Assembly: GCF_019090165.1 (NCBI RefSeq)
Contig: NZ_JAHRIB010000167.1
Span: 71,333-135,332 of the forward strand
Direction of reading: 5' to 3'
Source: Streptomyces sp. BV286
GTDB taxonomy: Bacteria; Actinomycetota; Actinomycetes; Streptomycetales; Streptomycetaceae
Length of the DNA: 64,000 nucleotides
A program made the position numbers and the translations under genes. The notes beneath the pieces were generated by a model. It was not told the DNA's origin, did no database searches, and saw nothing but the letters and a program-made list of their open reading frames with translations. The first letter of the stretch is position 1, and each line of letters starts with the position of its first letter. This document shows, one piece after another, positions 17,008 to 24,884 of the stretch.

Positions 17008-17462
17008 CCCTTCTTGCCGCCGTCGACCCGATGCTCCTCGCGGACACTGCCGCGTATCGCGACCACTACGGGCATGCGGTGGTCTCCGTCAGCGATCCGC
17101 TGTACGTCGAGCCCACCCTCACGTACACCGTCGGCTTCCACGTGAAGACCCGCTCGGGCGGGTACGAGCTGGCGATCGTCGGCACCCACCCGGATGCGGC
17201 GGCCCGCCTCCTCAACGATGTCGCTGGCCGGTTCTGGTCCACCCCACGGGCCTGCCTCGCTCCCGGCATGCTGCTGCACTGCGTGGACGGCTACACCACG
17301 GTGAAGCTGCGGGCAGTCGACGAGCCGTCGGTAATGGAAGTCGTGCACGCCCTGTACGAGCGTCCCGCGCCTGCCCTTCAGGTCATGCTGCCCGGCCCCC
17401 GGGATGCCTTCCCCGACGAACCGGCGTACGTGCGCGGGCTCGACGGCCAGCGGCTGTTGTAG
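17004..17462 (+). CDS. DUF4262-like protein 1
   Basis: 152 residues; ATG 17004 with GGAGG 8 nt upstream. 'YGHAVVSVSDP', 'LTYTVGFHVKTRSGGYELAI' and 'AARLLNDVAGRFW' follow the DUF4262 layout (a small alpha/beta domain with a 'YTxGL/F' strand). DUF4262 proteins have no established function. A related gene (17566-18012) follows, so this is a tandem duplication. Confidence 0.7.
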   Translation: MTLLAAVDPMLLADTAAYRDHYGHAVVSVSDPLYVEPTLTYTVGFHVKTRSGGYELAIVGTHPDAAARLLNDVAGRFWSTPRACLAPGMLLHCVDGYTTVKLRAVDEPSVMEVVHALYERPAPALQVMLPGPRDAFPDEPAYVRGLDGQRLL

Positions 17463-17565
17463 GCCCGGTGCCCGTGCAGCCGTGGACGGTAGCGGAGCGA
17501 GTCGGCTGGAGTGCGCCGAACACGCGCCCTGGCCGCGTCCCGTACCGATGTGAAGGACCGCCCGC

Positions 17566-18012
17566 ATGCCTGGCTACGACGACAACAACTGGGGAGTTCC
17601 GGAGCCGGAGATCCGGGTGCTCCCAGAGCACGCTATCCACCACATCTTCGACCCGGACGGGGATGAGCTGCCGTTCTCATACACGGTTGGTCTGGCCGCC
17701 AGGCCCGGCCGCGCCTACGAACTGGCGACGTCGGGAACGCCCGGCACGCTCGCCGCGCACCTTCTCCGCATCGCCGCCGAACAGCTCCACGTCGAGCACC
17801 TGGACCCGGCAGAGGGCATGGAGCTGGACGCGGTGCTGCAAGGCGGCTTCACGGTCCGCCTGCATCTCGTGGAGGACACCGCCAAGCTCACCAGCGCCCG
17901 TGACCTGTCCGGCCCGCCCGTGACCGTGTGGCAAGTCCTGGTCCCCGACAAGTGGGGCTGTTTTCCCGGCGATGAGTACTACGCCCAGCCCGACGCCCAA
18001 GTTCTGCTGTAG
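17566..18012 (+). CDS. DUF4262-like protein 2
   Basis: 148 residues, ATG 17566. 'LPFSYTVGLAARPGRAYELA' and 'AAHLLRIAAEQL' correspond to the strand and helix of the preceding DUF4262-like protein, and the ends match too ('YYAQPDAQVLL' vs 'YVRGLDGQRLL'). Divergent enough to be an old duplication. Function unknown. Confidence 0.65.
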   Translation: MPGYDDNNWGVPEPEIRVLPEHAIHHIFDPDGDELPFSYTVGLAARPGRAYELATSGTPGTLAAHLLRIAAEQLHVEHLDPAEGMELDAVLQGGFTVRLHLVEDTAKLTSARDLSGPPVTVWQVLVPDKWGCFPGDEYYAQPDAQVLL

Positions 18013-18043
18013 CCCCCTCCCTGCCCTGGAAAGGCGCTCCTCT

Positions 18044-18391
18044 GTGAAGTCGCACCACTCCTCTGGTCATCACCGTCTTAAGGGTGCCGTCATCGCCGCC
18101 GTGGTGGCGTTCAGTGTGCTGTTCGCGCTGACGATGCTTGGCGACGACGACGGCCCGCCCACCTGCCCGGTGTCCCGCACGGGAGGCGTCGACCTCGTGC
18201 CGTCCGGCGCCCGGCCGTGCATCCTGTACGGCTCGTCGTCGGCAGTGTCCGGCTCGAACTCCGGGAGCGGGCATAGCGGCATACCCCGCGGATCCGAGAA
18301 GACGGCGGCACCGCGGAAGCCGCAAGGCAGCGAGGTCAGGAAGCCCGCTGCTCCGAAAGCCTCGGCCCTGCCGAGGACTGTCCGCAGGTGA
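18044..18391 (+). CDS. membrane-anchored protein with Ser/Gly-rich extracellular tail
   Basis: 115 residues from GTG 18044. A short basic N-terminus ('KSHHSSGHHRLKG') is followed by one membrane span ('AVIAAVVAFSVLFALTML'), then about 75 residues rich in Ser, Gly and Pro with two Cys ('TCPVS', 'PCILYG'). This is a signal-anchor topology with the tail outside. Function unknown. Confidence 0.65.
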   Translation: MKSHHSSGHHRLKGAVIAAVVAFSVLFALTMLGDDDGPPTCPVSRTGGVDLVPSGARPCILYGSSSAVSGSNSGSGHSGIPRGSEKTAAPRKPQGSEVRKPAAPKASALPRTVRR

Positions 18392-18444
18392 TGACGGGCC
18401 CCGGGCGCCCCGGCTCACCATCCGGGAATGTCCGGGGCGCGGGC

Positions 18445-18450
18445 TACTCT
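18445..18450 (+). promoter_or_regulatory. -10 box of a probable leaderless transcript
   Basis: TACTCT ends 7 nt before the ATG at 18458, and no ribosome site is present. This is the typical spacing for leaderless Streptomyces genes. Confidence 0.55.
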
Positions 18451-18457
18451 CGATCAC

Positions 18458-18874
18458 ATGACCGATGCCACCGACACCCCCTCCGACCCGTCCAACCCGT
18501 ACGGCTTTCCTCCCAAGCTGGTCGAGGCGCAGAAGGCCGCCGCCGAGGCCTTTGAGGAGCTGAACCGCTACCAGGCCAAGCTGCCGTGGTCGCGTGATCC
18601 GCATGACGGCTGGGAGGCGCCCGCCCCGGCGCACGGTGGTGTCCTGAATGGCTACAGCTCCTCGCGGGAGCCCACCACCGGGTGGACCGACGAACAGAAG
18701 GCCGAGTACGACCGTCTGTGGGCGCAGTGCCGCGAGACGAGCAGCATTGTCCTGACACATGAGCACTGGGAGAACTTCGAAGGCCCTGAGCTGATCGCCG
18801 CGCGGCAGGCCCTCAAGAAGCTGCCGGACGCGCTCCCGGGCCTCACACAGGACAACATGGCCAAGGCGGTCTGA
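18458..18874 (+). CDS. hypothetical protein, leaderless
   Basis: 138 residues starting at ATG 18458, with TACTCT as the likely -10 box and no Shine-Dalgarno sequence. Helical and charged ('LVEAQKAAAEAFEELNRYQ', 'RQALKKLPDALPGL') with no Cys clusters beyond a single residue. No family recognised. It converges on the minus-strand gene ending at 18905. Confidence 0.7.
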   Translation: MTDATDTPSDPSNPYGFPPKLVEAQKAAAEAFEELNRYQAKLPWSRDPHDGWEAPAPAHGGVLNGYSSSREPTTGWTDEQKAEYDRLWAQCRETSSIVLTHEHWENFEGPELIAARQALKKLPDALPGLTQDNMAKAV

Positions 18875-18904
18875 CCGGCTGTTCCGGGGCCAGGCCCCAG
18901 CTGC

Positions 18905-19297
18905 TCACGAAGCCGTAGGAGGACGTCCGTTCGGCCCCGCACTGCTCGTGCGGGGCCGCGCGCGCGGCATCTTTCCCTGGCCCCGGTCGGCTGCCGTTCC
19001 CGCAGACCGCTCCCGGCCCGGCGGGCGCCGCTCCACTCGTAGACCCGGCTGCGGCCACTGGTACAGGCGCACCGAGACCGTCGTGTCACCTCGCAGGTCG
19101 ACGCTCACCTGGTAGAACACGCGGCCGTCGGCCCAGTCCTGCCGCCCCATCACCCGCGCGTACCGCCATGCCTCGTGTGACCACACGCCGAGCGCCGGGC
19201 AGCCGCGCTCCGGCCACGTCGTGACCCTCGGCATCGGCCCATCGTCGGCCCGCCAGGGGCGCGCCTCCACCGGCTCGGGAATCGCTTCGCTGCTCAC
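18905..19297 (-). CDS. hypothetical protein, leaderless
   Basis: 130 residues from GTG 19297. TACGCT (minus strand, 19304-19309) lies 6 nt upstream and fits a -10 box for a leaderless start. A beta-rich middle ('VFYQVSVDLRGDTTVSVRLY') is followed by a disordered Arg/Pro tail. Family not recognised. Confidence 0.65.
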   Translation of the reverse strand: MSSEAIPEPVEARPWRADDGPMPRVTTWPERGCPALGVWSHEAWRYARVMGRQDWADGRVFYQVSVDLRGDTTVSVRLYQWPQPGLRVERRPPGRERSAGTAADRGQGKMPRARPRTSSAGPNGRPPTAS

Positions 19298-19428
19298 TCT
19301 TCGAGCGTAGGCGCAGGCCTGCCGGCCCGCTCCACCCGGGCAAGCCGCGGGACGACTGAGCCCGCGCCACAAGGCCCCCGACCTGTGCACTCTCCGGCGG
19401 TCACACACCCGCATGGAAGGAACACCTC

Positions 19429-19815
19429 ATGTCCGTGTCCAAGCCCCCGGGCCGGCTGACCGCTCTGCTCGTCGGTGTCGTCCTGGTCGTCGTCGGAGCC
19501 ATCCTCGCCGCGTACGCCGTGTTCGGCGGAAACGGTGACGACAGCGACGACCCGACTCCCGAGCCGTCGCCGACGGCGAGCTGCAGCATCTTCGACCCCG
19601 AGTGCGACCCGGTCGATCCCGAGCCCACTGACTCGGGTCCCGACCCGACACCCTGTTTCGCTCCCCAGGACGACGTGCCCGTGGAGACGTTCCCGCCGAG
19701 CGAGCCCAGCGTGCCCGCGGAGCCCACTGAGGAGCCGACGGGAGAGCCCAGCACGCCACCCTGCGGAGGGACCGGCGGATCGGGGAACGGCGGCCTGTTC
19801 GGCGGCACCGGCTGA
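19429..19815 (+). CDS. membrane-anchored Pro/Glu/Thr-rich protein
   Basis: 128 residues, ATG 19429 after GGAAGGA. One membrane span near the N-terminus ('LTALLVGVVLVVVGAIL') is followed by a low-complexity acidic Pro/Ser/Thr tail with six Cys and a Gly-rich end. Likely exported with the tail outside. Its 3' end plus about 45 bp of flank is duplicated at 20403-20504. Confidence 0.75.
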   Translation: MSVSKPPGRLTALLVGVVLVVVGAILAAYAVFGGNGDDSDDPTPEPSPTASCSIFDPECDPVDPEPTDSGPDPTPCFAPQDDVPVETFPPSEPSVPAEPTEEPTGEPSTPPCGGTGGSGNGGLFGGTG

Positions 19816-19860
19816 CCCACCTGCATGCTGCGCGCACCCCGGACGGCTGACCCGCTGCCC
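19759..19860 (+). repeat. donor copy of a duplicated ~100-bp segment
   Basis: From CCCTGCGGAGGGACCGG through the stop codon of the membrane-anchored gene and about 45 bp beyond; repeated in the same orientation at 20403-20504, with most positions identical. Confidence 0.75.
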
Positions 19861-19876
19861 GGGGCGTGCTGCGTTG

Positions 19877-20215
19877 TCAGTGCGAAGAGCGCTCTCGTTC
19901 CTCCAACCAGCCGGGCGAGGCCGCCGGCGGACGTACGCTTTCGCTGAGCTCGACCAGTGCGACGTGCGCTTCACACACCCCCCGCCCGGTCATCCGGTAG
20001 AGGCGCCGGGCAGGGCGGCCTACCTCGCGAGGGTCAACGTCCTCGCCCATGCCCGTGATCCAGCCCTCCCGCTCCAAGCGTGTGAGAGCTGGGTACAGCG
20101 AACCACTGGAGACGCCGGTGGATGCCGTCAGCCCAGCGCCGTAGAAGACGTTTTCCGCGTCGGCCAGGAAGGCGTGGAGCACCTTCACCACGGCAGGGGT
20201 GAGATTGATGGCCAT
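19877..20215 (-). CDS. PadR-family transcriptional regulator
   Basis: 112 residues. ATG 20215 has TACTGT (minus strand, 20222-20227) 6 nt upstream and no ribosome site, so it is probably leaderless. 'PAVVKVLHAFLADA', 'SGSLYPALTRLEREGWI' and 'RRLYRMTGRG' are the helices and wing of a PadR winged helix. PadR proteins are usually dimeric repressors that respond to small ligands. The target is not evident; the gene lies between the two copies of a duplicated segment. Confidence 0.85.
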   Translation of the reverse strand: MAINLTPAVVKVLHAFLADAENVFYGAGLTASTGVSSGSLYPALTRLEREGWITGMGEDVDPREVGRPARRLYRMTGRGVCEAHVALVELSESVRPPAASPGWLEERERSSH

Positions 20216-20402
20216 GCGTGCACAGTAGTGACGAGGCGCCGCTGATTGCTGGACGAGCCTACGCTTTGCCTTCTCTTCGGAGGCCCGAGATGATCCCCTT
20301 GCGCAAGGCTCCGGGTGCCAACGGAGCGGGGAAGGGGCGGTTCGGGTTGGCCAGCTGCCATGTACACCAGGCCCCCGGCGCATCCCGAAGGGGTTTCGAT
20401 TC

Positions 20403-20504
20403 CCCTGCGGAGGGACCGGCGGATCGGGGAACGGTGGCCTGTTCGGCGGCACCGGCTGATCGACCTGGACGCTGCGCGCGCCCCGGACGGCTGCCTGCTG
20501 TCCG
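20403..20504 (+). repeat. orphan copy of the 19759-19860 segment
   Basis: Repeats the last codons, stop and 3' flank of the membrane-anchored gene 644 bp upstream, without any gene body before it. It is preceded by GGGGTTTCGATTCCCC, which looks like a tRNA T-arm but has no rest of a tRNA. Confidence 0.75.
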
Positions 20505-21014
20505 AGGCGCGCCGACAAAGCTGCACTATCTGCCTGGATGCTCCCTTGAGCACGCAAAACGGGAGAATGTGACAGAGATCATACGTTACTTAGTGTTACT
20601 GGTCCGCATTTAAACAGTTCCGTGAGGCGAGTGAAGCCGCAGGTCACTGGCCTGTCTAGCGCGTTTTAGTACTAACTCGGCGATCGGTCACTGAGGGTGT
20701 TCTTCGCCGTCTCGATGAGCGGTCCGCGAGTTGAAGATGCCCGGTTCACGCACCATCCATGTGGTCCCATAGGCGCTAGCGATGCAGCTCGGCACCCGGG
20801 CAGCGACTTCCCAGACTCCGATCGGGTCCGAGACCTCGGGCCCGGGATGAAGGAGGTGCATCGCAATGGTGAGGCGAATATGTCCCACCAGCACGCGGCG
20901 TTCTCGGTGGCAACGGCTCAGACGAGCCTGCGTCACCACAGTGGCCATAATTGCGGCCACAGACGGGACGCTGCGCGCGGTACAGGCGGTTATCCGGCTG
21001 TACGACGTCGTCAG

Positions 21015-21034
21015 CCCCTGGTTGTAACCAGGGG
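21015..21034 (-). terminator. hairpin downstream of the DNA ligase
   Basis: CCCCTGGTT and AACCAGGGG form a 9-bp palindrome, about 115 nt past the stop of the minus-strand ligase gene. Plausible terminator. Confidence 0.45.
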
Positions 21035-21148
21035 CCGGACGGCTAGCTGAAGGCGTTGGGCCCTGGAAGGTTCGCGGCCAGAAAGGGCCCCTCGCTGAAA
21101 GACTGCACGCAGCCTTGATACACCATTGCATGGCCGCAACAGTCGGCG

Positions 21149-22021
21149 CTACTTCATCCGAGTCACGGTAACGACGGCATGTCGAGTGGTGCCCGACAAG
21201 ACCTCCACCACCACATCCATGCCGACTGCGCTGAATGACTCCCCCGCAGCGGTCCGCGTCTGGCGTGCCGGGCCTGCTGTGGCGAGCAGCGCCGCGATCT
21301 GTGCCGCCAACGGTGCTCTCAGGGCCTGCGAGAACGCCGTGCGTCCGTCCGGCAGCCGCACGGCCAGGTGCCGGGGGCGAGCGGCCGGCCCGGTGTATCC
21401 GACGACCACGGCGTCTACCGTCTCCGCGTGCCTGATCTTGCGCCACTGCCTGGAGTTGCCCCGGTACGTGGACGAGCCGACCTTCACGACCAGGCCCTCG
21501 ACGCCCTGCGGCTGTAGTGCCTCGTACCAGAGCCGGGCCAGCTCGACGTCCGTCGTCGTGGGCACAGCCTGGATCGGCGGCCCCACGCCGTACTCCTCCA
21601 GAAGGTGCTCCAACAGGGATCTACGGCGTCGGTAGGACCACCCTCGGGTGTCGCCGTGTTCCGGGTGCCGCAGGATGTCGAAAACGGCGTAGTGGGCGGG
21701 GTGCCGTTCAGCCAGAGCGCGGGCGCGCATCAGGGTGGAGTTCGCCCGCGACTGCGCCGCTCCGAAGCTGATTCGGCCATCGACGTACACAATTCCTTCG
21801 CCGTCGAGTACGACCCCGGCGGGGAGCTGCATTCCTGCGAGCGCAAGATCCATCCAGACTGAGGTGACGTCTCGGCCGGCCCGGGTCTGCAGGCGCACGT
21901 TGTCTTCCGTACGCCACATGACCAGTCTGTGGCCGTCCATCTTCGGCTCGTAGTACACCTCCTTGCCGACGGGCAGCGTTGATACGGCCTGGGCGAGAGC
22001 GACAGAGACGGGCCATTCCAC
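21149..22021 (-). CDS. ATP-dependent DNA ligase
   Basis: 290 residues from GTG 22021, 8 nt after CAGG. It seals nicked DNA using ATP. Motif I is 'YYEPKMDGHR', with Lys27 as the adenylated residue. 'VVLDGEGIVY' (motif III), 'AVFDIL', 'VEGLVVKV' (motif IV) and 'WRKIR' (motif V) follow in order, then a C-terminal OB-like part. The size matches the compact single-domain ligases common in streptomycetes, which resemble the LigD ligase domain. No Ku or primase gene is nearby, so a phage or plasmid replication or repair role is possible but unproven. Confidence 0.85.
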   Translation of the reverse strand: MEWPVSVALAQAVSTLPVGKEVYYEPKMDGHRLVMWRTEDNVRLQTRAGRDVTSVWMDLALAGMQLPAGVVLDGEGIVYVDGRISFGAAQSRANSTLMRARALAERHPAHYAVFDILRHPEHGDTRGWSYRRRRSLLEHLLEEYGVGPPIQAVPTTTDVELARLWYEALQPQGVEGLVVKVGSSTYRGNSRQWRKIRHAETVDAVVVGYTGPAARPRHLAVRLPDGRTAFSQALRAPLAAQIAALLATAGPARQTRTAAGESFSAVGMDVVVEVLSGTTRHAVVTVTRMK

Positions 22022-22116
22022 ACCCTGAGCCTGCGGTCGGCCGGGACTATACGCGCGGTGGCGTGCTCCGTCTGCGGCGGCTCCCGGCGGCCCAGGACAC
22101 ACGCTGCGGGACGTCT

Positions 22117-22611
22117 CTACCCCCGGTGAGCGCCTTCCCACAGCGTTCGGGCCACCAGGTCGTTGCCGTTCGAAGTCCGGGGCCGACTCGGGCAGTTCCA
22201 GCCCGGCCGCGGCGGACGCTGCGCGATGACCTGCCAGCCCGCCCCTCGCAGGCTTGCCCCGCTCTCCCCGTCCTGCGTGTACGTGATGAGCCGGGAGTAG
22301 CCCAACGCCTTCGCTGCGCGCCACGCGGCGCCGTACAGGAGGCTGTTGGCGTTGCGGACGCCGTCGGTGGCGGTGCGGGTGACTTCAAGGGTCTGGCCCG
22401 TGTCGTACATGCGGGCGACGGGGCGGCCGACCATGGCGACCGCGCGTAGCACGCCGGCGTCGTCCGCCGCTCCCACGCAGAACACCGCTCCGGCCGGAGC
22501 GGTGTGGTGGCGGTGCCACTCGGCGACGAACGCTTTGGCGTCTCTCTGCCTGACCGGCACCAGGTGCAGTCTCGGGGGCCCCGGGTGCGCGCCGGGGGTT
22601 GGACGGAGCAC
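22117..22611 (-). CDS. XF1762-family protein
   Basis: 164 residues from GTG 22611, just behind GGAGGA; an upstream GTG at 22677 is possible. 'VRQRDAKAFVAEWHRHH', 'VGRPVARMYDTGQTLEVTRT', 'TDGVRNANSLLYGAAWRAA' and 'LGYSRLITYT' fit the XF1762 family, a GNAT-like fold found on phages and plasmids. The substrate is unknown. Confidence 0.75.
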   Translation of the reverse strand: MLRPTPGAHPGPPRLHLVPVRQRDAKAFVAEWHRHHTAPAGAVFCVGAADDAGVLRAVAMVGRPVARMYDTGQTLEVTRTATDGVRNANSLLYGAAWRAAKALGYSRLITYTQDGESGASLRGAGWQVIAQRPPRPGWNCPSRPRTSNGNDLVARTLWEGAHRG

Positions 22612-22732
22612 GAATCCTCCACGTTGCAGGGGCGCCCCTGCAGCGCCCGGAGGCCGTGACCATGCGTTCCGCCGCACGCTACCGTCCCCGGCCGCTGTCT
22701 CCGTTCCCCCTTGCGAGCAGCAGCTTGCGTTC

Positions 22733-22738
22733 TACGAT
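22733..22738 (+). promoter_or_regulatory. -10 box, leaderless gene 22745
   Basis: TACGAT, 6 nt before the GTG at 22745; no ribosome site. Confidence 0.5.
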
Positions 22739-22744
22739 CTCGAC

Positions 22745-23296
22745 GTGGATGCGGGATTGGCTGGACTCATTGGCGCGTTGGGCGGCGGCATTATCGGTGG
22801 GGCGGGGGCTTCGGTCGCGGCTCTGATCGCTTTCCGCGGTGCCCGCTATCAGGCCGACCAGCAGCGCCGGGGAACGCACGAGCAGTGGCTCCGTCAGATG
22901 CGTCGGGAAGCGTACGGCGGCTTCTTGACGCACGCGGACGCTGCTCGGGCGGCTTTCGGGAAGGGACTGGCGCGTCGCACAGCGGCGGTCCGTCTCACTG
23001 TGGAGGAGCTGAACACGCTGGCCAGCGCTGCCGAGGGAATGCAGCGCACCGCTAGCTTCCTAGCGCTCGACGTGGCGCCCGACCTGCATGCCAAAGCGCG
23101 GGAACTTGGGATCTTCGCGAAGGACCTGCATTTTATGCTGAGCCTCCCCGAGCAGGTGTTCACGTACCGTGAACTGATGGGCAAATGGGTGGGGTCCTAC
23201 GAGGACTTGGTGGGGAGGTTCAGCGCGTCCGTGCAGGAGTTGGACGGCGGCGGCCGTGCCCGGCCGGAGGGCCGTGCGGGGGCCGCAGGACACTAA
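22745..23296 (+). CDS. single-span membrane protein with cytoplasmic helices
   Basis: 183 residues from GTG 22745. A Gly/Ala-rich span at residues 5-32 ('LAGLIGALGGGIIGGAGASV') is followed by about 150 mostly helical residues with heptad-like Leu/Arg ('EELNTLASAAEGMQRT'). This layout is frequent among small actinobacterial inner-membrane proteins of unknown role. Confidence 0.7.
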   Translation: MDAGLAGLIGALGGGIIGGAGASVAALIAFRGARYQADQQRRGTHEQWLRQMRREAYGGFLTHADAARAAFGKGLARRTAAVRLTVEELNTLASAAEGMQRTASFLALDVAPDLHAKARELGIFAKDLHFMLSLPEQVFTYRELMGKWVGSYEDLVGRFSASVQELDGGGRARPEGRAGAAGH

Positions 23297-23310
23297 TGCG
23301 GCGGTGTGTC

Positions 23311-23316
23311 TACCTT
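23311..23316 (+). promoter_or_regulatory. -10 box, leaderless gene 23324
   Basis: TACCTT, 7 nt before the ATG at 23324; no ribosome site. Confidence 0.5.
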
Positions 23317-23323
23317 CCGCGCC

Positions 23324-24517
23324 ATGACGAAGATCAGTGTTCTGCCGACCCGTGGCCGTCCGACCCGTCTGCACGTGCAGATGATCAACCGCATCGCCAA
23401 GTCGGTGCAGGAAGGCAAGACTCGCGGGGAGGCTGCCGCATCGGTCGGGGTCCCCCTGACGACGTTGCAGCGGTGGATCACACTCGGCCGCAAGATGCGC
23501 GAGAACGGGGGCGCATCCACCGGCCTTGAGCTGCTGTCGCTGCGCCTGGTCGTGGCGCTGGAAGTCGCCGAACGCAAGCGGCGCGCGATCGACGCGATCA
23601 TGTCGGACGAGGCGCTGGGCAAGAACGTGCCCGAGGGAAAGGCGCCGATCGGTCGCCCGGCACTGCTGAACTCCGCACGGCTGGAGGCCGTGACGCGGCT
23701 ATGCCAGGAAGGCCGGTTGCAGGAGGCCGCCGAAGCCGCGGGAGTGGACAAGCGCAGTGTCCTGCGATGGCTGGCCCGTGGCCGACAGGTGCACGCGGCC
23801 GGCGGGGCGACGACCGAGTACGAACGGCTGTGCGGCATCCTGCACGCCCGTGTGGAGACGGCGCAGCCCCTGGCTGTCCCTCCGGTGCTGGTGCCCGCTC
23901 CCCAGGCGCAGGGCGGGATGAGCAAGCCGGTCCCGGAGCCGGCGTTCCCGGCGACGGAGGTGATCGTGGGGCTGCTCGTACGGGTCGTCCGTGCGGGGGC
24001 GACGCGCACGGAGGCAGCGAAGAAGGTCGGGATCTCCTACCGGACATTCGCCCGCTGGCTCGCCCTGGGCGCCCGGGTCAACGAGTCCGGGGTGTACGCG
24101 AACGAGCACGAGCGGCTGTGCGGCCAGCTGCGCACGCGCATCGAGGAGGCGGACGCTGCGAAGAACAAGCCGGCGGTGTCGCCTGCTGAGGAGCTGAGGC
24201 CGTTCGCGCCGGGCGGGCTCGTCTCGGCGGTGATCAAAGACGGCGCGATCCAGGGGACAGAGCTGGCCTCTGGCGTGGGTACCGCGTTCGGGAACGCGCT
24301 GAAGAACCAGCCGCTGATGATCTTGCCGTCGTCGGCCGAGGTGGCGTTCACCAAGGCCCCGGCATCCGGAGGGATCGTGACAGGCGTGCCCGCGGTAGGT
24401 GAGGGGCCGGTGTGTGACGCGCCAGTCATCGTCATCGGCAGCCGACGGCCCGGACGGGAGGTGCTGCGGATGGTGAAGGAACTCCGCTTCTGGCCGCGCC
24501 GCTCGGACCGCATCTGA
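23324..24517 (+). CDS. triple helix-turn-helix DNA-binding protein
   Basis: 397 residues from ATG 23324. Three similar homeodomain-like HTH units: residues 22-58 ('GEAAASVGVPLTTLQRWI'), 118-156 ('EAAEAAGVDKRSVLRWLARG') and 213-254 ('EAAKKVGISYRTFARWLALG'). Each is followed by a helix with 'ERLCGxLxxRxE'-type residues. The C-terminal 120 residues are low in motifs. HTH units of this kind occur in terminase small subunits and transposases. It lies 4.4 kb before the large terminase and directly before a five-copy repeat array, which may be its binding site. Function inferred. Confidence 0.8.
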   Translation: MTKISVLPTRGRPTRLHVQMINRIAKSVQEGKTRGEAAASVGVPLTTLQRWITLGRKMRENGGASTGLELLSLRLVVALEVAERKRRAIDAIMSDEALGKNVPEGKAPIGRPALLNSARLEAVTRLCQEGRLQEAAEAAGVDKRSVLRWLARGRQVHAAGGATTEYERLCGILHARVETAQPLAVPPVLVPAPQAQGGMSKPVPEPAFPATEVIVGLLVRVVRAGATRTEAAKKVGISYRTFARWLALGARVNESGVYANEHERLCGQLRTRIEEADAAKNKPAVSPAEELRPFAPGGLVSAVIKDGAIQGTELASGVGTAFGNALKNQPLMILPSSAEVAFTKAPASGGIVTGVPAVGEGPVCDAPVIVIGSRRPGREVLRMVKELRFWPRRSDRI

Positions 24518-24884
24518 CCTGCGGAAACTATTCCTCGTACGCCACAGCGCATCAGGATTTCCTCATACGCCACAGCGCATCAGGTGAAATCCTCATGCGC
24601 TGTGGCGTATCTGGCCTGATGCGCTGTGGCGTACGTGGCCTCATGCGCTGTGGCGCATGTAAACAGAAGAGAACCAAACACAAAGAAGGAACAGAACGAA
24701 GTCCAGCCCGTGGTGGACCAGATCGGACCGCCGCGGGCTTCGTCGTGTCCAGGGAAGTCCTCGGCCGACAAGCGGCCTCGCGCCGAGACACAAGCGATCT
24801 TCACCGTCACCGTCACACGGCTGACCCCCCTCCAGGCCGGGCACCCAACGACGGCTTCCCGGCACGAACGATCGGACACGAGAC
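24518..24884. other. non-coding region around the repeat array
   Basis: About 370 nt without a supported gene. Apart from the array it has an A-rich strand (24658-24700) and an imperfect hairpin pairing CAGCCCG with CGGGCTTC at about 24700-24742. Nothing else is recognised. Confidence 0.5.
24538..24657. repeat. five-copy 19-bp repeat array (iteron-like)
   Basis: Unit CCTGATGCGCTGTGGCGTA. Copies: 24538-24556 and 24566-24584 in reverse orientation (both exact), 24591-24609 (one mismatch), 24615-24633 (exact) and 24639-24657 (two mismatches) in forward orientation. Periods are 28, then 24 and 24 bp. The flank 24658-24700 is A-rich on this strand. The layout suits an origin iteron block, a partition site or a multi-site operator; copies 2 and 3 would also fold into a long hairpin. 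Confidence 0.85.

Larger units (their letters stand above)
20216..21148. other. gene-poor stretch with remnants
   Basis: No open frame here has a convincing start, ribosome site and codon bias together. It holds the second copy of a duplicated segment (20403-20504), an unusually AT-rich patch (about 20570-20670) and a hairpin (21015-21034). The two longest frames (plus 20697-21050; minus 20688-21140) have poor third-position GC. Probably decayed DNA or an old insertion site. Confidence 0.5.

Noticed and set aside
20385..20415. tRNA T-arm look-alike (GGGGTTTCGATTCCCC)
   Set aside because: No matching acceptor stem, D-arm or anticodon arm is found in the 70 bases upstream, and the 3' side belongs to the duplicated segment.
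20688..21446. Overlapping open frames on both strands in the gene-poor stretch
   Set aside because: No ribosome site or leaderless promoter, weak third-position GC bias, and no recognisable motif.
24538..24657. CRISPR array
   Set aside because: Units are in both orientations, spacers are only 5-9 bp, and no cas genes are present; an iteron or operator array fits better.
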